From positions 11,842,001 through 11,906,000 of the forward strand of contig NC_046674.1 in the NCBI RefSeq assembly GCF_003369915.1: DNA of 64,000 nucleotides, given 5' to 3'. Position 1 is the stretch's first letter; each line of letters starts with the position of its first letter. The stretch is from Drosophila miranda (taxonomy: Eukaryota > Arthropoda > Insecta > Diptera > Drosophilidae). Positions 11,685 to 27,269 of this stretch are shown here, one piece after another. The position numbers and the translations under genes are program-made. The notes under the pieces were generated by a model, which worked only from the letters and a program-made list of their open reading frames with translations, made no database searches and had not been told where the DNA came from.

Positions 11685-14031
11685 ATCAAAAAATATTTCT
11701 CCGCTTAAACTATATGTATGTGTATTTTTTTATCACATCAAATGCAAACGATATTTTTGCTTTCCAAACCGACTCTGTTCTGTGTCAAGTGACAACTAGA
11801 TTCATTGAAAGATTCAAAACAATGGAATTGGCACAGTGTTATTTCTGATGGGATATGTACAAATTAAAAAAAAAGCCTCTAATTAATATGAATGTCTTAA
11901 GTATTCGGATTTAAATTTATTGAAAAATATATATATCAGCTCTGAAATAGTTTAAACATTTTTTACCAGAAATTATCACCATTTTCAGGCAAACAACAGC
12001 ATTGAAGCTATGCGATTTCTACAATGTGCATGATGCCACTGTTTCTATTCCAAAATGTTCGGATCGATCACATCGGAAATACGGCTTCAGTCAAAAGAAC
12101 GCTAGCTTCTAAAAAGAAGAATAAAAAGAGAAAGTGGTAATAATTATAGACATCCTTTTACGTTACTAAGCACTAAATATCTCCACATGGCGGATTTGTC
12201 AAAGCTCCACAAATAGGATAATGAAAAAGCTGTACAGCAATCTATTTGTATGATTTTAGATCAACTCGCAAAACGCAAAACGTGCAACCGTGATTCGGGA
12301 GTCTCGGACTTAAAGCTTGCAAAATGTATTTTTTCTCCTAATGGGGTTGGTTCTACCGAAAGAACGGCACAATTATAAGGAGGATACTATTTTAGGCAGA
12401 CACTAAATTGGTTGGTATTACACAACATAGTAGCCAGAAAAAAGAGAACAATTTCCCGTGGTTGGTTACTGCCTCTCGCAGTCTGCTTCTTTCTCCCAGT
12501 GTGTCTTAAAAGCATATGTTGACTTTTCATATCTGGAATATGCTCAATGTACCAACTCTTTTATCTGTCTTCACCACTCGCTTTTGCCCATCATACCTTA
12601 CCTTAAGGTGTTTGATATTGTATTAAATTGATAACTTCAAGCAGGAAAAATAAAAAAATAAATAAATAATAAAATAAATAAAAAAAAGGAAAAATAATAG
12701 ATGACTTATTGATGCATTACCATAAATTGTATACCATTACCAGGGCAGATTAGCTTGTGCCGTATTTAAAAATATTTTGTTTAACCCAACATCAAATTTT
12801 GCTCTGAAATAATTGGGCAACAACACATTGCGTTTTCGTGCTAACAGCTGACGCAGCCCGATTCGGATATCGATTCGACATTTTTGCGCACAACAGCGTG
12901 TGTTCGTACCAGCTCGGATTGGATTGGACTCGTAACATACGCGTAAAAGAAAATCTGGATAAATACAGCTATTCACCGACACAATTAATTTAAAACGTAA
13001 GTGTAATATATTAATTTTTTTCTTTTTGCTACAAAGCAATCAGTTGAAAAATGCATTATTTTTATCACGCCGTATATTTACGAAGTAACCATGTCATCTG
13101 TTTTTGCGTGCCAGGTTCGTTAAGAAAACAGAACATATCGATACAAAATATTTGTGAAAACGGGAGCACGTAAAAACGAAACGTTTTGGCTGAAAACGCA
13201 AAAGTAAGTAAAACGGGAGACTGCCAACTATTAAAAATGTATATTTATGTGGTGTATGCAAATCAATTTTGAAAGAATCTTGCGATTTGCAAACACTTTT
13301 GGAGCACATAACTGGAGCATGGCTAATAACACTATGCAGTACCATATTTACGCTTCGAACCAAACCAAATTTTTCTAATAGGTTTGGGGCTTAAAAATCT
13401 GTAATAAACTGTGGTTCTTTTTATGGTCAAGTTTTTACAAAGTTTTTAAAGCAAACATTTTGAAAAAAAAAAAAATTGCAGAAAATTATCAGTTTTTCTT
13501 TATATTATATTTTCCAGAAACATGAAAGTAAATAGCAGTTTTTAAAATTTAAAAAAAAATCCTTAGCAAAGAAAAAAACCCGTAATTCATATAAACAAAT
13601 TTAAATCGAAGCGCAATTAAAAGGTTCAATTTTGTTGCCTAGTGTAATCAGCTTTATTAAATTTAAAATATTTATGCTTTCATGTGAAGTTACATATGTA
13701 AACGACGCATAACCATGATGTATTCTACTCTGTTGCCTAATTCGGAGATAGCACATTTTGATTTTTGTAGATCCAAACAAGGATACATACAAACAAACTT
13801 AATTTATACGTGTGCTTTCTGCATAATAATCTTTTTTCTGTTGAATACTAGTGGCGCTTCAGCTCTCTTATTGATCAATTCGTTCATAATAAATAAAAAA
13901 AAATCAAAAGATAACCATGAGGCATTTGTTATTGAATACATTGATAAAGCAAAGTTCGTAAAAGCTACATATACAAATGCAGATATGTATCACAGTTCGT
14001 TAAAATTAATTAAAACAAATTTTGTTTTTAG
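11685..14031. other. Intergenic DNA between Tom20 and Gabat
   Basis: This divergent interval should contain both promoters. At 12486-12505 a tctttctcccagtgtg tract resembles the acceptor-bearing repeat found near Nca. Candidate 5' exon donors for Gabat (GTAAGT) occur at about 12997 and 13204, but I could not fix the first coding exon. Poly-A and poly-T runs dominate 13440-13600. Confidence 0.5.
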
Positions 14032-16246
14032 ATGTGTATCGATTGGGCTGTAATAGATACTCAACTCTCCAAGAGCCCAAGGAACCTATTGTGAAAAGCA
14101 AGGCCATACCAGGACCGAAGTCCCTTGAGCTAAAGGATAAACTGGATGCTGTTCAGGTGATTTGTATTTTGTATTCTCAACATGCATACAATACATTCTT
14201 TGGCTCATAGTTTAAAGCATGATGTGCTAAGAGTCTAAAAGAATAAACGTGATGACCGGCCAGGAAGCGAAAGTGAACATCCTTTTTTATACAATTTATG
14301 TAATGGGTACACAATTCTACAAAACAAAGGAAAAACAAAACCTGCATAATGTCATACAGTCGGCTTAGTGATTATTTAATTCAACTTTTTCCAGGTGTCC
14401 TTTCTTTTTAAATGCTCTTGTTTCGTTTCCATGACGAATTTTCCATCGATTTTTCTCCGGCTTTTTCATTTGGGTTGTCAATGGCAACGGTTGACTTCAG
14501 ACTAAAGAGCGATATGATTTATATACTCGTATCAGTCTGAAAATGTTTTTACTATTATTATGCCCATACCCATTAGTTGTTATTATTATTAAGTATGGAT
14601 TATCAAAAAATATGTATGTATATTAGTCGTAATGTTTAACAAGAGCAAACACTTCTTTTACAGAGCACCGGTACCATACAGTTGTTTGCCGATTACGAGA
14701 AGTCCGCTGGAAACTACATTTGCGATGTTGACGGAAATGTATTACTGGATGTTTACACCCAAATTTCCTCTGTACCTTTGGGCTATAATCATCCCAGACT
14801 CATTAACGTTTTCAAAGATGAGAAAAATCTAAAAAGTAAGTTTCAAGCATTTTTTGATGTGGTTCAATGGGAAGATAAAGGAACGATTAATTGCATTCGC
14901 TTGCATTTCTTTGTTTTTTAAACATAGAAAAGTATACTATGAATAATTCTTTCGTGCTTTCAGCTTTAATCAACAGACCCGCACTTGGGGTTTTTCCCGG
15001 AAAAGAATGGCCGGAAAAACTTCATTCTATTTTGATGAATATTGCCCCAAAAGGATTAAATAAAATTACTACTATGATGTGTGGGTCATGTTCAAACGAA
15101 AATGCATATAAAAGCATTTTTATATGGTAAGTTTGTTTATGGTTCTGTTTTATTATGGGAAATAAAAGAAAACCTTCTGTCCGTTGCCAACGGTAATCAT
15201 CCTTAAGGCGGGGGACTTGTTATGAGCGATTAAAACCACTTCAACATATATTTCTAATTCTTAAACAAATTTTTTCCAGGTATCAAAATAAAGTTCGTGG
15301 AACGGCAGCCTTTACGGAACAGGAAAAATGCTCGTGTATGATAAACCAGGCCCCAGGCTCCCCCCAACTAAGCATTTTATCATTCAAAGGAGCCTTCCAT
15401 GGTCGCACCTTAGGAGCACTCTCCACAACTCATTCAAAGTATATTCATAAAATGGATATTCCATCATTTGATTGGCCTGTAGCATCATTTCCCCAATACA
15501 AATATCCTCTAGATGAAAATGTGGCGGAAAACAAAAAAGAAGACCAAAAGTGTCTGAGTGAAGTGGAAGATCTTATTGAACAATACACAAAGAAAAGCAA
15601 TCCCGTTGCCGGCGTTGCTATCGAGCCTATTCAGAGCGAAGGAGGTGATAATGAAGCGTCGCCAGAGTTTTTCAGAGGCCTTCAAAGTATTTGCAAGAAG
15701 AGGGGTGTTGCCCTCTTAATCGATGAAGTTCAGACTGGAGGCGGCGGCACTGGCAAGTTCTGGTGCCATGAACACTTTAATTTCGAGCAACCGCCCGATG
15801 TTGTTACCTTTAGCAAAAAGTTACAATTAGGTGGCTATTTCCATAATGATGATTTTGTACCCAATGAGCCATATCGAATTTTTAACACTTGGATGGGAGA
15901 CCCGGGAAAGGTGCTTCTGTTGGAGGAAATCATAAAAGTAATACAGGAGGAAAAGCTATTGGCTAATGTAAATGAAACCGGGAAAGTTCTAAAAGACGGT
16001 TTATTAAACTTGGAAAAGGAATTCCCGAATATTCTTAACTCAACCCGTGGACGCGGAACATTTTTGGCTATTAATTGCACCAATACAAATGTGAGAGATC
16101 GTATTATAACCGCTCTAAGGCATACCGGTGTTCAAACAGGTGGATGTGGAGATATATCCATTCGCTTCCGTCCAGCCTTAGTGTTCAAGAAATACCATGC
16201 CAACATTGTTCTGGACCGCTTCAGAACAGTTTTGAAATCACTCTAA
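14032..16246 (+). CDS. Gabat: 4-aminobutyrate (GABA) transaminase, first exon not resolved
   Basis: Four exons are clear: 14032-14156, 14664-14835, 14964-15126 and 15280-16246, giving 475 in-frame codons with the stop. The enzyme transfers the amino group of GABA to 2-oxoglutarate in the mitochondrial matrix, with pyridoxal phosphate as cofactor. Visible family marks are [31 protein letters not shown], with the cysteines that hold an iron-sulphur cluster in the pig enzyme; [49 protein letters not shown], with the cofactor-binding Asp; and TFSKK, with the Schiff-base lysine. The first visible exon opens in mid-codon, so the start codon and mitochondrial targeting peptide lie on an upstream exon I could not identify. 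All visible splice sites are consensus and the gene looks intact. Confidence 0.92.
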
Positions 16247-17407
16247 GATTATTGAAAAGTTAAATGAATGTGCTCTGAATATAGAAAATGAATGCTTATA
16301 TAATATTCTATGCAAAGGAATAGAGAAGTCAATTGATATGGCTGATTTGTTTTATCTTGTTGAAATTGTATTTATATTATTCTATACCATTGTGAAAATA
16401 TATTTTAAAAACTGTGCGCTTCCATAGGACTCACTTTTTTGCTTATACACTTGAATGAAACTCGACCTGGCCTCTGCTTTCCATAGACTTATATGTATAA
16501 TTGAAGGATTAAAGTGTGCTTAAAATAAATATGGGGGTCAGACGGCTACTAATGTTGTATTTTAAGAGTATAGCCGATACATTTCTAGCATCACCGAACT
16601 GGGTTTGTGATAGTTCAGTGATATCACACAATTTTGACGGCACGATTGTTAATTTTTGAGGGTTTCTGTCGACATCTAAAGAAAAAGTTTGCTAAAAAGT
16701 CACCTGCACTTCGATTCCGCATATATTGGCCCTGCCCTTAGTGAAGGTCGAATGTCGGGCGGTAATTTATATTAATAAGACGCGTTACAGATTATATGTG
16801 CTTTCTGTCGCTCGGAGCTTCCATTATCACCCTTTATCTAGATGTGATATGCGCTGTTACCAAATGTGCTGTCACGGCGTATGTAGGCGACGCAAGACTT
16901 TTGGACTTACAACTTCTAATATACCATCTTTGGAACTGATCTTTGGCATTGATTTAATTCTGGACATGGGACAGTCCTATAGCTAAGCAGATCATTTGAT
17001 CCAGACATCGGCTATATCGGAACGTATGCAACGAACACCAACGATGTACTATGGGTACTAATAAAGACACTGAATATTCTCAAATGAGGTAACACATCTA
17101 GAGTCACTTACCGACCACATGGTTTATCTGCATGTCGTGCAAATACCTTACCACCTGCCTTACCGATGCACCAGAAGTAACCAGACATATCACCATTTCA
17201 GCATTTTCAGTTCAAAAGAAAAATATAAAAACGTATGTATGGTGGTTCGAAAAAGACAAATTTAATAATTTAAATATTATATAATATTATAAGAACTATT
17301 TATTAAAAAGAAATTTACATAATTTCCACACTGAAATAAAAACAATTTAATTTGCAATTACACTATACAATTAAATGATTATTGCTTGCTTTTCAATATT
17401 ATTTCAG
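16247..17407. other. Intergenic DNA between Gabat and Nca
   Basis: The interval contains the 3' ends of two convergent genes. Around 16730-17230 the plus strand shows a short coding-like patch ending FGIDLILDMGQSYS that faintly resembles the protease end of a BEL/Pao-type retroelement polyprotein. If so it is a small, old and broken fossil. No terminal repeats were seen. The identification is weak. Confidence 0.3.
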
Positions 17408-18926
<1,519 letters not shown>

Positions 18927-20636
18927 TTTTTTAGACCAATTTCATTATAGAGTAATCTGTAAATGTAATATACATATATAAGATTAAGAAATATCTGAAG
19001 AAATTATTACGAGTATTAATAAAGTGAATCGGTCAAGTCAAACCCATTTGTCCACGCCAGCGAGTCTCGAACAGATCCTCAGTACTATGTAAGCCCGACC
19101 GTAACTGAGACTAGTAAATAAGTAAAGACTGCAACAATTTCGCTCAAAAATCGCAACACAAGACCCTGGCCTTACGAGCAGGCAGAGGAGTTCAAATACA
19201 GCAAGGGAACTGTTTTTTTTTAACAGGAGTTAACAGGTTGCTAGTTTTGGTTGCTGGGTTGAACCCAACCTAGCGATCATTGAGCATACGTGCTTCAGTG
19301 TCAACGGACGTGTATGTGGAAATTTGGAAGCTATAGCTGGTCTACAGATTCTATTGCCACGTTCTTTTTGTCGAATACGCCGAAGCTCGAAACTTGATCA
19401 TGAGATATTGGGAGATTGGGAGCGTAATGCAGAGGAAGCAGACTACGCAAAGTAAAATATGTCCAGAATCTGATATATGTGATGCCAGCACATCCTTTAC
19501 TCGGTTTTCAGCACACACTGCACGCTGTTAAAAAATCGCATAAGTTTTTATCAGAAGTCACCTACGCACAATAGGGCCGATGTATTAGTATAAGTATAAG
19601 TACAAGAATAAGTATAGGTATAAGGAAAAGTATAAGTAGACCTTGAGGAATATTTTGTCTGTGTTGGGTTTCGGTTACTAATTGTCAGGTTACCACTAAA
19701 ATCAAACCACTCTTATCATAACCTCTTTGTCCCCACACAGAGCTACTTTCGACTGACTTCTACTGACTTCCAAGCCTTCCGAAACCTTCTTTCTATGCCA
19801 AATATTCAAAACATTTCTTTCCCATTCGCGCTCGCCAACAACAAAGACCACGTTCGACTTATCATCTTGCTGCTATGATCGTCTCTGACCGAGTCTCTCT
19901 GTACACAGTCTCTGACCAACACGAGCACAGCAATAGAACATGAAAGCGACAAGAAAACCAAATAGAATAGCCAGAAAGTGGAGACACTATCGGCAGAAAG
20001 GCAGACACAGCCAGCAAAGAATCATATACTGAGAAAAATCTCGTAGTCATTTAATGCACAGCCAATGAGAAAAATTGTATGTATCGAACTCTACTTCAAA
20101 AACGAAACTGGCCAGAGAGCTAGTTAGAAATGGGACCATGAGCACCGCTTACATAAATCACGTGTCGGGGTCACCAAAATTTTGTGAGCTGTCGAGAATA
20201 TTCGAAAATAAAAATTGACATTGCTCCCAATCAGTTAGGTTATTAGTTTAAGACAGAGTTGATGATTAGACAATGCATTAAAAAAAAAAGAAGACTTAAA
20301 AAAAGGAATAGCCTCTTAAACTCTATAAATATATATTATTAAAAGTTATTAAAAGATATCGTCGTAGCAGATACTAGATAAAGAGCATTTATTAAAGTTA
20401 AGAGTTTATATTAGCTGCGGCTCCGCATTGGGCCCAGTGATATTAGCATCCCCATATTAGAGTAGTTTTGATATTTGACCAAGTTTAGATGTAATTCTAA
20501 ATTGGAATGAGACTTATACAATGCAAATATTTTAATGATTCCATAGTTTAATTTTAGTATAAGAAATATAAATTAAATATTTATACATTTCATTACTGAT
20601 TTCATCAAATACACACATATTGTAGGATATAATTGT
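18927..20636. other. DNA between Nca and CG7646, repeat-rich
   Basis: No gene. Composition shifts several times (19030-19460 and 19860-20230 are less AT-rich), suggesting transposon debris. A run of agtataagtataag type stands at 19575-19640. A stretch near 20160 (cgtgtcggggtcaccaaaat) resembles the edge of an LTR retroelement, but I could not pair it with a second end. No open frame of interest. Confidence 0.4.
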
Positions 20637-22570
20637 TTATGGCGCCAACATTTTGGACAACTCTTCATCTTGTAAGCATCCTTTTAAAAACTCATCTTGC
20701 GTTAATTGACCATCATTATTTTCGTCCATCTTAGCAAATATATTTTTTGCTCGTTCTTCCGCGGAGTCTGCAGGACGATTGGATGAGCACGCTCCAAGCA
20801 TATCATAAATTGCCTGTAACAATACACAAATGTATGAATGAGGAATATTCTAGCAAGTCAAAATATAAGGTGTTTTTTCTAAATTGCTGAGACCATTCAT
20901 TTAATATTTAAATGTTTTAGATATAGCAGAGCAACTTGGAGAAATTTTAAACGTCGGGAATAATTTCAGTTTTTATTTAGGGAACTATTGAGAAATTAGC
21001 AAAAAACTAACCCTGAAAAAGTACGATGTAGACAATCAAGTGTGCCATCGGGATCACAAGAGAATAAAATGAAGTGCTATACGACTTCAATGCAAGATAT
21101 GGATAAGGTTATGCTACGGGAGAATTTTTACTGGAAGACTGCTTCAACTGAATACTAGCAACATCATTAATGTTTACGCCACTCATTTACGAGCATCAGT
21201 GTGCCTCGTCAAGCACACGAAATGTATTTTGTTGTTAGCATTCGTGAGACCGAGACTTAATCCCAGTTTAAAGTCGAGCAACAATGTGTCTCGTCATGCA
21301 CACGACATGTATTTTGCTTTTACATTCTCGAGCATTTTGTTTTGCATTATTCCCCATGCGGGTCTGGATCGCTTCAATGGGAGTAGGTTTAATCAAGGAC
21401 GTGCCCTAGTTGGTTGTTAAATTTCATACCTGAACAATTTTGGTCATTTCTTGTATGTCTATGACACCATTTCCATCAACATCGTACATTCGAAAAGCCC
21501 ATTTTAGCTTTTCTTCTGGTGTTCCGCTTGAAGTAACATCTATTGCAAGTAAAAATTCCTGAAAAAGAAAGATGTTGTTTCCGTAGAGATTTAATAATTA
21601 GTATATTTTACTTTAGCACTAACTTCGGACGAATGGATTTAAATATGAAAAGCCTGACAATGGTTATCACACAAACACAAATCCGGCCACGAAAAGAGAA
21701 CTAACTAACCGAAGAAATTAACCTACTAACCAGTAACAAGGCCAACGACCCCACAAATCTATTATAAAATCGAAGAGATGTGCAATAGGCAAGCCCCGCC
21801 CCAAGACACGTGTTTTAGCCTAAATGACTCGAGTACCTTTAACCATATATGTACATATGTATCTGATCTGGAGCTGGAGCACCCCCAATTCGGTGCGTGT
21901 GTACTTATGCTTTAGGGACCCCCAAATTATTAATTTATGGGAGTTTTCCCTTGTGCCCCCCTTGGATGGAAAAAACGAAGTCTGAATATTAAATACGATT
22001 CCATTTATGTGTGAATTTTAGTGTACATTTATTCAGGAGGATGGACATAGCTGAATCGCCTAGAATATATGTAGCTTTTCGTGTTTAAAACTCTTACTTC
22101 TGCCTGTTGCAGACATCTGCACGAATAAAAATACAAAAAAAAACCCACTCCCCAAACACAGCAGATGTTAGGAATCGGAAAATGTAGCATGTGTGTGTTG
22201 TTTTCTGAATAGAATAAAAATAAAACAATTACCTTGAAGTCGATATATCCATTTTTGTCCATATCAAATGTACGAAAAACATGGTCACAAAATTCCTCCG
22301 CATTTCCGGATGGAAAAAACATTTTATACATATCGACAAATTTTGCTGGCGTCAAACGCCCGTTCGGGCAATCTTGCTATATACAAAAAGAAAACACAAT
22401 TAGACCGTTTTTGTTGTTGTTCCAAGCCACAAGGGTCGTCGCAAGTGTCGTTTACTCACCTTAAATCCTTTATACCACTCTTTAATGGTGGCTTCATCGT
22501 ATCTTGTGTGGGTTTTCAAAAACTCCATGTCTTCTTTAGTTAAACGGTCTTTACTACTCAAGCATCCCAT
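20637..22570 (-). CDS. CG7646: Neuronal calcium sensor family protein (CG7646 homologue)
   Basis: Four exons: 22570-22460, 22376-22233, 21558-21430 and 20813-20637, giving 186 residues. It begins [20 protein letters not shown], with Gly2 as a probable myristoylation site, and I chose this start over an upstream ATG in the same frame for that reason. [20 protein letters not shown] is the degenerate first EF-hand; [26 protein letters not shown] and [13 protein letters not shown] are canonical calcium loops. It is close to the recoverin/GCAP/hippocalcin group. It lies about 1.7 kb upstream of Nca on the same strand and shares one exact intron position (before AIYDMLG, as before AIYKMVG in Nca), which suggests an old tandem duplication. 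Intron 2 contains AT-rich filler and intron 3 foreign-looking DNA at 21660-21960. Confidence 0.93.
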
Positions 22571-25500
22571 TGTTTTGCTTTGCACTGTTCTGTTAGTAAC
22601 TTACTAAAGGCTTATACTTATTTATTTCAATATATTCTAAACGTATTCAATGGCTTTTCCTTGCCAGTACTTTTCACATTTGACCTGGTGTTTGTTTTTG
22701 AACAAAAACCAACTTTAAATCGATATTTTCGAAAGCATCTTATTGCATTACGTTAACGTTAACGCTCCGGTGTGCATGAATTTATCAATTAAACCACGAT
22801 ATAAAGCACACATATAACGTTTGATCGAGCGACGACTCGACTCGTCAATTTTTCTTTATAATACGTGAGGAAAAAAAAATTGTATTGGACTCTATTAACT
22901 TGTATATTTCATTTCCAACCTGATGTGTACCAAAGGACTGAAGGAATCGGGCGTTCAGGCGCATGCGCGTAAATTCTCGTCTCTATACAGGACGATTATT
23001 GGTTAACCATATTTTTCTCTACACGCTAAGGGTTCTTTTAGCTTCTTTTTGTGTGTTAAGCATAACGAAATAGGGTTGCCAAACTGTTACAGTTTTTTCG
23101 ATTAATTTTTATGTAATGTCTGGTCAGATGAATATCAAAAACTTATTCTTTTTTGTTTGTTAACAAATTTAATTCTTACCTGCTTAAAATGCTTAAGATT
23201 CACCAAATCATCATTTTAAAAATACATTCATACATTCTGCCATAGGCACAATTCACCAAATATTAATTTGGCGCTAATACAAATGTAACTTAAATATATA
23301 AAAATAATTTCATTTGTAAAGATTAATTAGCTCTTTCTCTCTCTACTGGAAAGGATCTGCTGCTATTCTTAAGACAAACTTCGTTCACAGCAAGAAATTC
23401 ATTTACAAAAAAACTTTAACAAGTAACTTATTTTAGTTCATTTGTTACTTAATAAATTTTAATTGTTCTGCTATGGGCGTTGCAACAGTAAATCGACAGC
23501 AAATCCCGAGCTGAAACATTTAATATTCAATACTTTTCATAATTGCATAAATGTTTTAATTTGTGCATTAGAAATTACGCGCTTATTATCACGTAGTGAA
23601 ATTATATTGAGCAATTAAGGCAGAAAGCTCTAAAAAAAAAAGAAAGATAATTGGTACGAAAAAAAAACCCCATGATCATTATCGGATTAGTCTGCCAAGT
23701 TTATTTCATCGATTTAGAGAATTCTAAACATTCGGTTTGGTCTCATTTGGTGAAATCTTTCGATCGCACCTACAACTACATTACAGCTTCTCTGAAAACT
23801 AGTCTCTTTTTGGGTGACTAAAATTAGCCACAGACTTTTAATTTGTATGCATATATGTATATGCAAATATCACAATATATTTTTCTTTTTGGTTTTTGCA
23901 TGTCTGAGAGAGATTTAGTAAAGATAAATTCCATAGCTATATGGATTTAAATTAAGCAGCTCAGATTACAATCAGATCACTGTATCATAACAAATCAAAA
24001 AGGTCGAATGCAAGACTAATAGCAACGAACCTTTATTAATTTCCATGCAGTAGTTTTTAATACAAGGGCTCTTTGTCAATATATCTTCGCCTCGCCATCC
24101 TCGCTATTAAACAGTTTAAAAAAAGGAACCATTTAATATAAAAAAAATGTTTGTCTGCTGAGATCTGCTGCTGTAGAACAAGTAAAGCTTAGATCACCAG
24201 TTTATGAAATACGATTAGCATTTGAAATCGATGTTTATGTACGAGTAGTATTGCTTTTTTTGGTATCAGGGCCTAAAGTTTAATTGCCTTTTAGGCGGCC
24301 CAAAATGAACAAATCTGCGCGCAACCCGAGCAATAGCCCTGCGCTGACGCTTGGAGCAATTAATGGGGTATCCATGCAATAATTTACACTTATGAACTAT
24401 GTTTTATTTTACTCACATCATAAGGTTTTCCGTCTTGCAATCCAAAGACCATTATTGACCACATAAAGGTTATTGAGTTGCTGTAAATATGAGAATTAAA
24501 ATGTTGCATTTAATAAAAGTAATTGCAATGTGTTTGGCCTATTATGTATAAGATGTGCGGCACTACTTATTATTAGATATACTATACACACTTATTATTA
24601 GATACTAGCAAATACTTATTAATAAGTATACAAATACTCATCGTTTTCTTATATTTGTATAGTGATAGTTATAATGAAACCACTGAAAAATTATACTATT
24701 ATATTACTTAAGCCCTGCAGTGGAATTTTAGATTTTCGCATTGTTTTAATCGATAATTTTCCTGCATAAAATACGAATATGTATTTTTTCCAGTAGAATT
24801 CAGGTCATTGAGATTTATAGAGAACCTAATAAATACCTTTCTATACTTTAACCCCATATTAAATGCGGTTTCTCTCTGCAGTTACGCACAAACTTGGAAT
24901 CTTCAAAATTGCATAAGCTTTTGCACAAAATCTGATTGCTCCAGAGCCTAATCTAGAGGGAGAGTCTCCATAGAGAGAACGAGAGCTCTCTTTAAATAAG
25001 TGGCAGACCTGAAAACTCACCTTAATGCTAGGCCACTCTGGGAGAGAGTGTGAAAGATAAGAGCTACTTTATACTGGCTATAATAATGATTCGATTGCCA
25101 CGATTTTGCATACGACAAAACCCCTATTAGCATTACCCCTAGCGGCATTAGCGGTGTTCTTTTACCTTGCACATTTTAGGGGACACATTTTTAATCAGTT
25201 TGATTTAATTCAGTATGAGGAGTCTGAACACAAAATTTGGTTACTTTAGCACTTATAGTCTCTGAGAACTAGGCGACAAACAAGATGAAGGCACGGACGG
25301 ACAATATCGTCTCGGCTAATGATGCTGGGCAAGAATACAGCAATTCAATATTATGAGTATTACCTCGTATAAAAAACAAACATTCAGATAAAGCGTCCGC
25401 CTTGTCCTTTGGTAGCGCAAGGACGACACCCAGTGGTGGACGATTTCACTAGAGCAAACGAGTCGCATGCTCACGACCGAACGAATGCGAATAGTTGTGC

Positions 25501-25900
25501 ACAAATTTATGTATGTACATACATATGTACATAATAGGTACGTGCAAGCTCCTTAATATATAGAGTATATATGAATGTACGTATTTTAATTCTGATCGTT
25601 GCGTGTATTAATTTATACATATGTTCACTATTCTATGTTTTTAATGCACCTGCATGTGTATATATGTATGCATGTTATATGCACATATACTACAATGAGC
25701 GATATTTACATTTGTTTGCACATCCGTGTCTGTTTACGGATGCATAATTAACATTTTCACAATTCTGTATATATATATTTTACCTGAATACGAGTTACAC
25801 ATTCATTTTATGCACATTTTTCTTAAAACAAAATGTTTCACTGCTCCAAATTCAATAAAACTTATTTCGCCCAAAACACACACAATCAATACAAAAATTT
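22571..25900. other. Long AT-rich intergenic region upstream of CG7646
   Basis: No recognisable gene. It contains a GTTAACGTTAACG near 22751 and an ATCGATA near 22719 close to the likely CG7646 promoter. The rest to about 24900 is AT-rich with short homopolymers. Transposon debris starts at about 24900. Confidence 0.5.
24900..25340 (-). repeat. DINE-1-like/CT-rich composite repeat fragment
   Basis: At 25220-25340 the string acaaaatttggttac ... cttatagtctctgag ... ctaggcg ... cacggacggaca has the layout of the conserved part of DINE-1-type elements (the same words occur in the fold-back element near 8820 and 9470). Directly left, 24960-25075 holds the reverse complement of the CT-rich repeat seen in Nca intron 1. 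The two pieces may therefore be parts of one element. Confidence 0.5.
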
Positions 25901-25910
25901 TAGGGGTGGC

Positions 25911-26335
25911 CAGTGAGACCGCGGACTTAACGATAAAATGTACGGTCCGACCCTCAGAAATATACCAAAATATATCGTCTCATTTTCAAAATATACCGTA
26001 AATATACTGACGAATTCAAGTTCTGTTATACATATTCCTCGTTTTTGATATTGCGTCGAATATTACTAGCTAGATAGATCTCTCAGCTCTGGATACATAA
26101 TTTTATATGATTAATTAACCTATTGTCTCCTTGACTGGTTTATTTTAAAAACTTTCTTTTATCGGATTTTGCCTAAAAAAGGTTTTAGCGAAAAAGGTAA
26201 AATAAAAAAACGTAAGAGATTAATCGTTCCTATTTTCTTGGGGTATTTATGATAAAATATACCGTGTGACCCTCAGAAATATATCATTTTCAAAATATAG
26301 CGTAAATATATTTATTTCAATTGGATACAACTTAA
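25911..26335 (-). repeat. Promoter-motif repeat, copy 1 (with partial second unit)
   Basis: The left end reads cagtgagaccgcggactt, a Motif 1 site with one mismatch on the minus strand (CGGTCTCACTG). It continues with gtacggtccgaccctcagaa, aatatacc words and the family body (tactgacgaattcaagtt, gaatattactagctagatag). A second partial unit (taccgtgtgaccctcagaaa) begins near 26250. It points toward CG7646, 3.3 kb away. Confidence 0.75.
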
Positions 26336-27269
26336 GTTAAACCGTCGAAAATATTTCAAATAATAATTACTTTTGTAGGTCTATCCTATCCTTCATCTTT
26401 GCATTAAAAAGACCACGATCTTTCACCCTCGATTTTGATATTCGATTTGATATAACTACCTAATTAATTTTCTATTTGAAAGGCTAATTTAAGGTACTCC
26501 CTTTTTATGGATTGTGTCTAAAATTAGGTTTAAAAAAAAGGTCAAAGCATATAACAATCATAACAATTCAGTACCCGATTCAGAGAGATCGAAAAAGAAA
26601 GCCATACCTGATTTGAAGAGAGCAAAAAGAGTCAATAACCGTTTTAAAGAAAGCAGTTCCGCCATCGATACTATAGACGTATACGAGTGGAGCGCGCCTA
26701 AGAGAAATTGCTTGAAAGTGAATGAGTGACAAGGATATAAATGCAAATTTAGTATACCTTTAACTCCATTTCGACATCAAAATATACCGAAAATTTGGTC
26801 GATCTTATTATCATTTCCATACGAATATCATCCCTGATGTGCCGTTAGAATAATAATCATGGTATTGTTCTATTCAAAATGCTGCACATAGCATTTTTCG
26901 TCAGTTTAAATCTAATATGCTTGCTATTTTGTTAGTTGTTTATTGTTCTTCGTCTTCGTCTTCGTCTTCGAAAATTTCAATCGATAATCTCTGCCGCAGT
27001 ACTACTTCCTGCTTAACTGGAAAGCCAACGGACGTCAACTGCCAATCACTGTTATATACGTATACGTGAGCGGTAGCGCAACAACAGAACACTGTTCTGT
27101 TCACTGTACAAAGGACGCTGGCCCCTGGTCTAATGTCATAACGCTATCAGCAATAAATTAATTATCAATACTAAATGTACTGGAATAAGAGGTAAATGTT
27201 ATGTATTTTGGACTTAGATATTCACAATACACATACTTTTCCATTTAATACTTTTTGAATAAGTTCAGT
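26336..27269. other. Intergenic DNA downstream of CSAS
   Basis: Contains further fragments of the promoter-motif repeat (aaaatataccgaaaatttgg near 26780) and a (tcgtct)n microsatellite at 26950-26970. A 71-codon plus-strand frame rich in Lys and Asn (26514-26729) is probably chance. Confidence 0.4.
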
